Position numbers and translations under genes: made by a program. The notes below the pieces were generated by a model. That model had not been told where the DNA came from and made no database searches. It was given only the letters and a program-made list of their open reading frames with translations. A DNA stretch of 7,692 nt from JADGGV01 sp035715725. Lineage in GTDB: Bacteria > Gemmatimonadota > Gemmatimonadetes > Longimicrobiales > RSA9. Position 1 is the stretch's first letter. Each line of letters opens with the position of its first letter. The stretch spans positions 1-7,692 of the forward strand of contig DASTKT010000153.1 of NCBI GenBank assembly GCA_035715725.1, in the 5' to 3' direction. Below, in pieces: positions 5,792-7,692 of the stretch.

Positions 5792-7692
5792 ATGCAGAAC
5801 CACTCGCTTCCCCGCGTCGTGGGGTGGATCGCCATGGTCGTGGCGCTCCTCCTCCCCGCCGCCGCGCGCGCCCAGTCCGGCCGCATCGCCGGAACGGTCA
5901 CCGACAAGGCCGGCCAGCCGGTGCCCGGCGCCAGCGTGGTCGTGCTCGGCACCGGTTACGGCACGCTGTCGAAGGCGGACGGCGCCTTCCTGATCGATCC
6001 GGTGCCCGCCGGGACGTACCGCGTATCGGTGTCGCACCTCGGGTTCCGGACGCAGACGGCCGAGGACGTGACGGTGGCAGCCGGACAGGCGGCGCAGCTC
6101 GCCGTCTCGCTCGAGGAGTCGCCCGTCGAGATCGCCGGCGTGGTGGTGTCCGCGTCCCGGCGCCCCGAGCGCATCACCGACGCACCGGCCACGATCACGA
6201 GCATCGACACGCGCACGCTCGACAACAGCGTCGGCAACACCTGGGCGGGCGCCCTCAAGGAGGTGAAGGGGCTCGACTTCATCCAGGTCGGGATGACGAG
6301 CATCGCCATCAACGCGCGCGGCTTCAACTCGTCGTTCAACAACCGCATGCTCATGATGGAGGACGGCCGGATCGCGGTGCTCCCGGAGAACGGGCTCCCG
6401 GTCGGGCAGTTCACGGCCGTGCCGAAGGTCGACCTGGCCGGCGTCGAGGTGCTGGTCGGCCCCGGCGCCGCGCTCTACGGCGCCGACGCGTCCAACGGCG
6501 TGGTCACGCTGCTGACGAAGGACCCGAAGCAGTTCCCGGGGACGACGGCGGAGGTGACCGGCGGCAATCGGTCCTACAAGGACGTGCAGGTCCGGCAGGC
6601 GGGCGTGTTCGCGAACGGCGACTGGGGCTACAAGGTCTCCGGCGAGTACCAGGAGGCGAAGGACTTCTCGAACATCCTGACCTACAACATCACGGGCGTC
6701 GCCGGCGCGCCCGGCGGCATCAAGGCGGTCAAGGAGACGGACCTCGGGATCAATTCCATCGACTGGGATGCCAAGGCCGCCCGCGCCACGGCCTCGCTCG
6801 TGCGCTACTTCGGCAGCAACGGCAAGATCGACCTGAGCGGCGGCCTCAGCCAGAGCGACGGCGTCGGCCAGACGAACGTCGGACGCAACCAGCTCCGCGA
6901 CTGGGGCTACAACTTCGTGCAGCTACGCGCGTCGAACCCGAACTGGTTCTTCAACGCGTACCGCACGCAGTCGACGTCGGGGGAGTCGTTCGCGATCAAC
7001 CGCTACGCCGACGCGTTCGCCCGCAACCAGAGCCTCTCGCCGGACTCGCTGCGCATGCTCTCGGACTGGCCGAGCGACGGCCAGCTCTACGCGGCCGAGC
7101 TGCAGAACAACTTCGGCATCCGGCAACTGCTGAACACGCGGATCACGTGGGGCGCGCAGTACCGGCACGACAAGGTGAGCAGCAAGCGCCAGTGGCTGAC
7201 CGACCGGCTGACGGGCGAGGACCTGTCGATCGACCAGAAGGGGATCTACGCGCAGACCGAGACGCCGTTCTCGAAGTACGCGAGCCTCGTCCTCGCCGGC
7301 CGCTACGACGACCACGAGAACTACGACGCGCAGTTCTCGCCCAAGGCCGCGCTCCTCCTGCACCCGGCGCCGAACCAGACGCTGCGCGTCAGCTACAATC
7401 GCGCGTTCAAGTCGCCGACCACGCTCCAGACGAACTTCTACATCCCGGACTGGACGGCGGTCATCGCGATCTACGGCAACACGGAAGGCTTCACGATCAA
7501 GAACTCGGCGGGCGCGACCGTCGCCACGTACAAGCCGCTGGAGCCGGAGGAGAACCGGACCTGGGAGGCGGGCTACAAGGGGATCCTGGGCGACAAGGTG
7601 TTCCTCGACCTCGCGGGCTACTACTCGAAATACAACAACTTCCTGAGCCCGCTCGCGATCATCGCGAACCCGTTCACGGGCGCGACGGCGAC
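5792..7692 (+). CDS. TonB-dependent outer-membrane receptor with carboxypeptidase-regulatory-like domain (3' truncated)
   Basis: 633 residues are visible before the window ends. A signal peptide has basic and hydrophobic parts (VVGWIAMVVALLLPAAARA) and probable cleavage after Ala27. Residues about 30-108 form a CarboxypepD_reg-like beta-sandwich (GRIAGTVTDKAGQPVPGASV, later GTYRVSVSHLGFRT). EIAGVVVSASR (113-123) resembles the TonB-box/'vVVtAsR' entry to the plug. The plug spans about 125-245 and includes INARGFNSSFNNRMLMMEDG (173-192) and the family hallmark VEVLVGPGAALYGADASNGVV (218-238, split here as VEVLVGPGAALYGAD and ASNGVV). From about 250 onward, alternating aromatic strands form the 22-strand barrel, for example GIYAQTETPFSKYASL and FSPKAALLLHPAPNQTLRVS; the last strands are cut off. 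It would move a bulky substrate across the outer membrane using TonB energy. The ligand cannot be read from sequence, and no SusD-like partner is in view. It lies 68 nt after the hydratase, on the same strand. Confidence 0.95.
   Translation, partial: MQNHSLPRVVGWIAMVVALLLPAAARAQSGRIAGTVTDKAGQPVPGASVVVLGTGYGTLSKADGAFLIDPVPAGTYRVSVSHLGFRTQTAEDVTVAAGQAAQLAVSLEESPVEIAGVVVSASRRPERITDAPATITSIDTRTLDNSVGNTWAGALKEVKGLDFIQVGMTSIAINARGFNSSFNNRMLMMEDGRIAVLPENGLPVGQFTAVPKVDLAGVEVLVGPGAALYGADASNGVVTLLTKDPKQFPGTTAEVTGGNRSYKDVQVRQAGVFANGDWGYKVSGEYQEAKDFSNILTYNITGVAGAPGGIKAVKETDLGINSIDWDAKAARATASLVRYFGSNGKIDLSGGLSQSDGVGQTNVGRNQLRDWGYNFVQLRASNPNWFFNAYRTQSTSGESFAINRYADAFARNQSLSPDSLRMLSDWPSDGQLYAAELQNNFGIRQLLNTRITWGAQYRHDKVSSKRQWLTDRLTGEDLSIDQKGIYAQTETPFSKYASLVLAGRYDDHENYDAQFSPKAALLLHPAPNQTLRVSYNRAFKSPTTLQTNFYIPDWTAVIAIYGNTEGFTIKNSAGATVATYKPLEPEENRTWEAGYKGILGDKVFLDLAGYYSKYNNFLSPLAIIANPFTGATA

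Noticed and set aside
1..7692. CRISPR array, tRNA, rRNA, insertion sequence or defence system
   Set aside because: No regularly spaced repeats, cloverleaf or rRNA-like sequence, transposase-like protein or nuclease motif was found; coding density leaves almost no room for them.

Overview
The window is a dense, GC-rich (by eye about 70% or more), single-strand stretch of bacterial DNA. It holds seven plus-strand coding regions, and the first and last are cut by the window edges. The outer-membrane TonB-dependent receptor with an N-terminal carboxypeptidase-regulatory-like domain shows a diderm (Gram-negative) host. High GC, this receptor type and a purine/pyrimidine-rich inverted repeat together suggest Gemmatimonadota or a similar high-GC phylum. 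That placement is inference; no rRNA or other phylogenetic marker is present.

Layout. Positions 2-469 encode the C-terminal effector-binding half of a LacI/GalR-family regulator. It overlaps by 4 bp (GTGA) a 3-oxoacyl-ACP synthase III (FabH)-like condensing enzyme (466-1467). After 2 nt comes a long-chain-type AMP-forming acyl-CoA synthetase (1470-3251). This is followed by an unrecognised four-helix membrane protein (3251-3802, 1-bp overlap), a sodium:solute symporter family permease (3799-5307, 4-bp ATGA overlap) and a MaoC-type (R)-enoyl-CoA hydratase (5307-5723, 1-bp overlap). A 68-nt gap containing overlapping GC-rich hairpins precedes a TonB-dependent receptor (5792 to the right edge). 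No stretch over 300 bases lacks a gene. No tRNA, rRNA, CRISPR array or insertion sequence was seen.

How the genes may work together. The first six genes overlap or nearly abut, so they are very probably one translationally coupled operon. The parts fit a small acyl-chain module: a symporter to import a small solute, possibly a carboxylate; a ligase to make acyl-CoA; a condensing-enzyme homologue to move or extend the acyl group; and a hydratase for a 2-enoyl thioester. A LacI-type protein is the likely local regulator. The adjacent receptor could bring a related substrate across the outer membrane. No ketoreductase, dehydrogenase or thiolase is visible, so any complete pathway needs genes elsewhere.

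The most notable feature is the condensing enzyme. It keeps the nucleophilic cysteine (Cys114), but the two positions that align with the decarboxylating His and Asn of FabH are Thr255 and Tyr285. This suggests chemistry other than ordinary malonyl-ACP condensation. The second is the membrane protein of unknown function coupled to the symporter, whose C-terminal tail is encoded by a strong inverted repeat.
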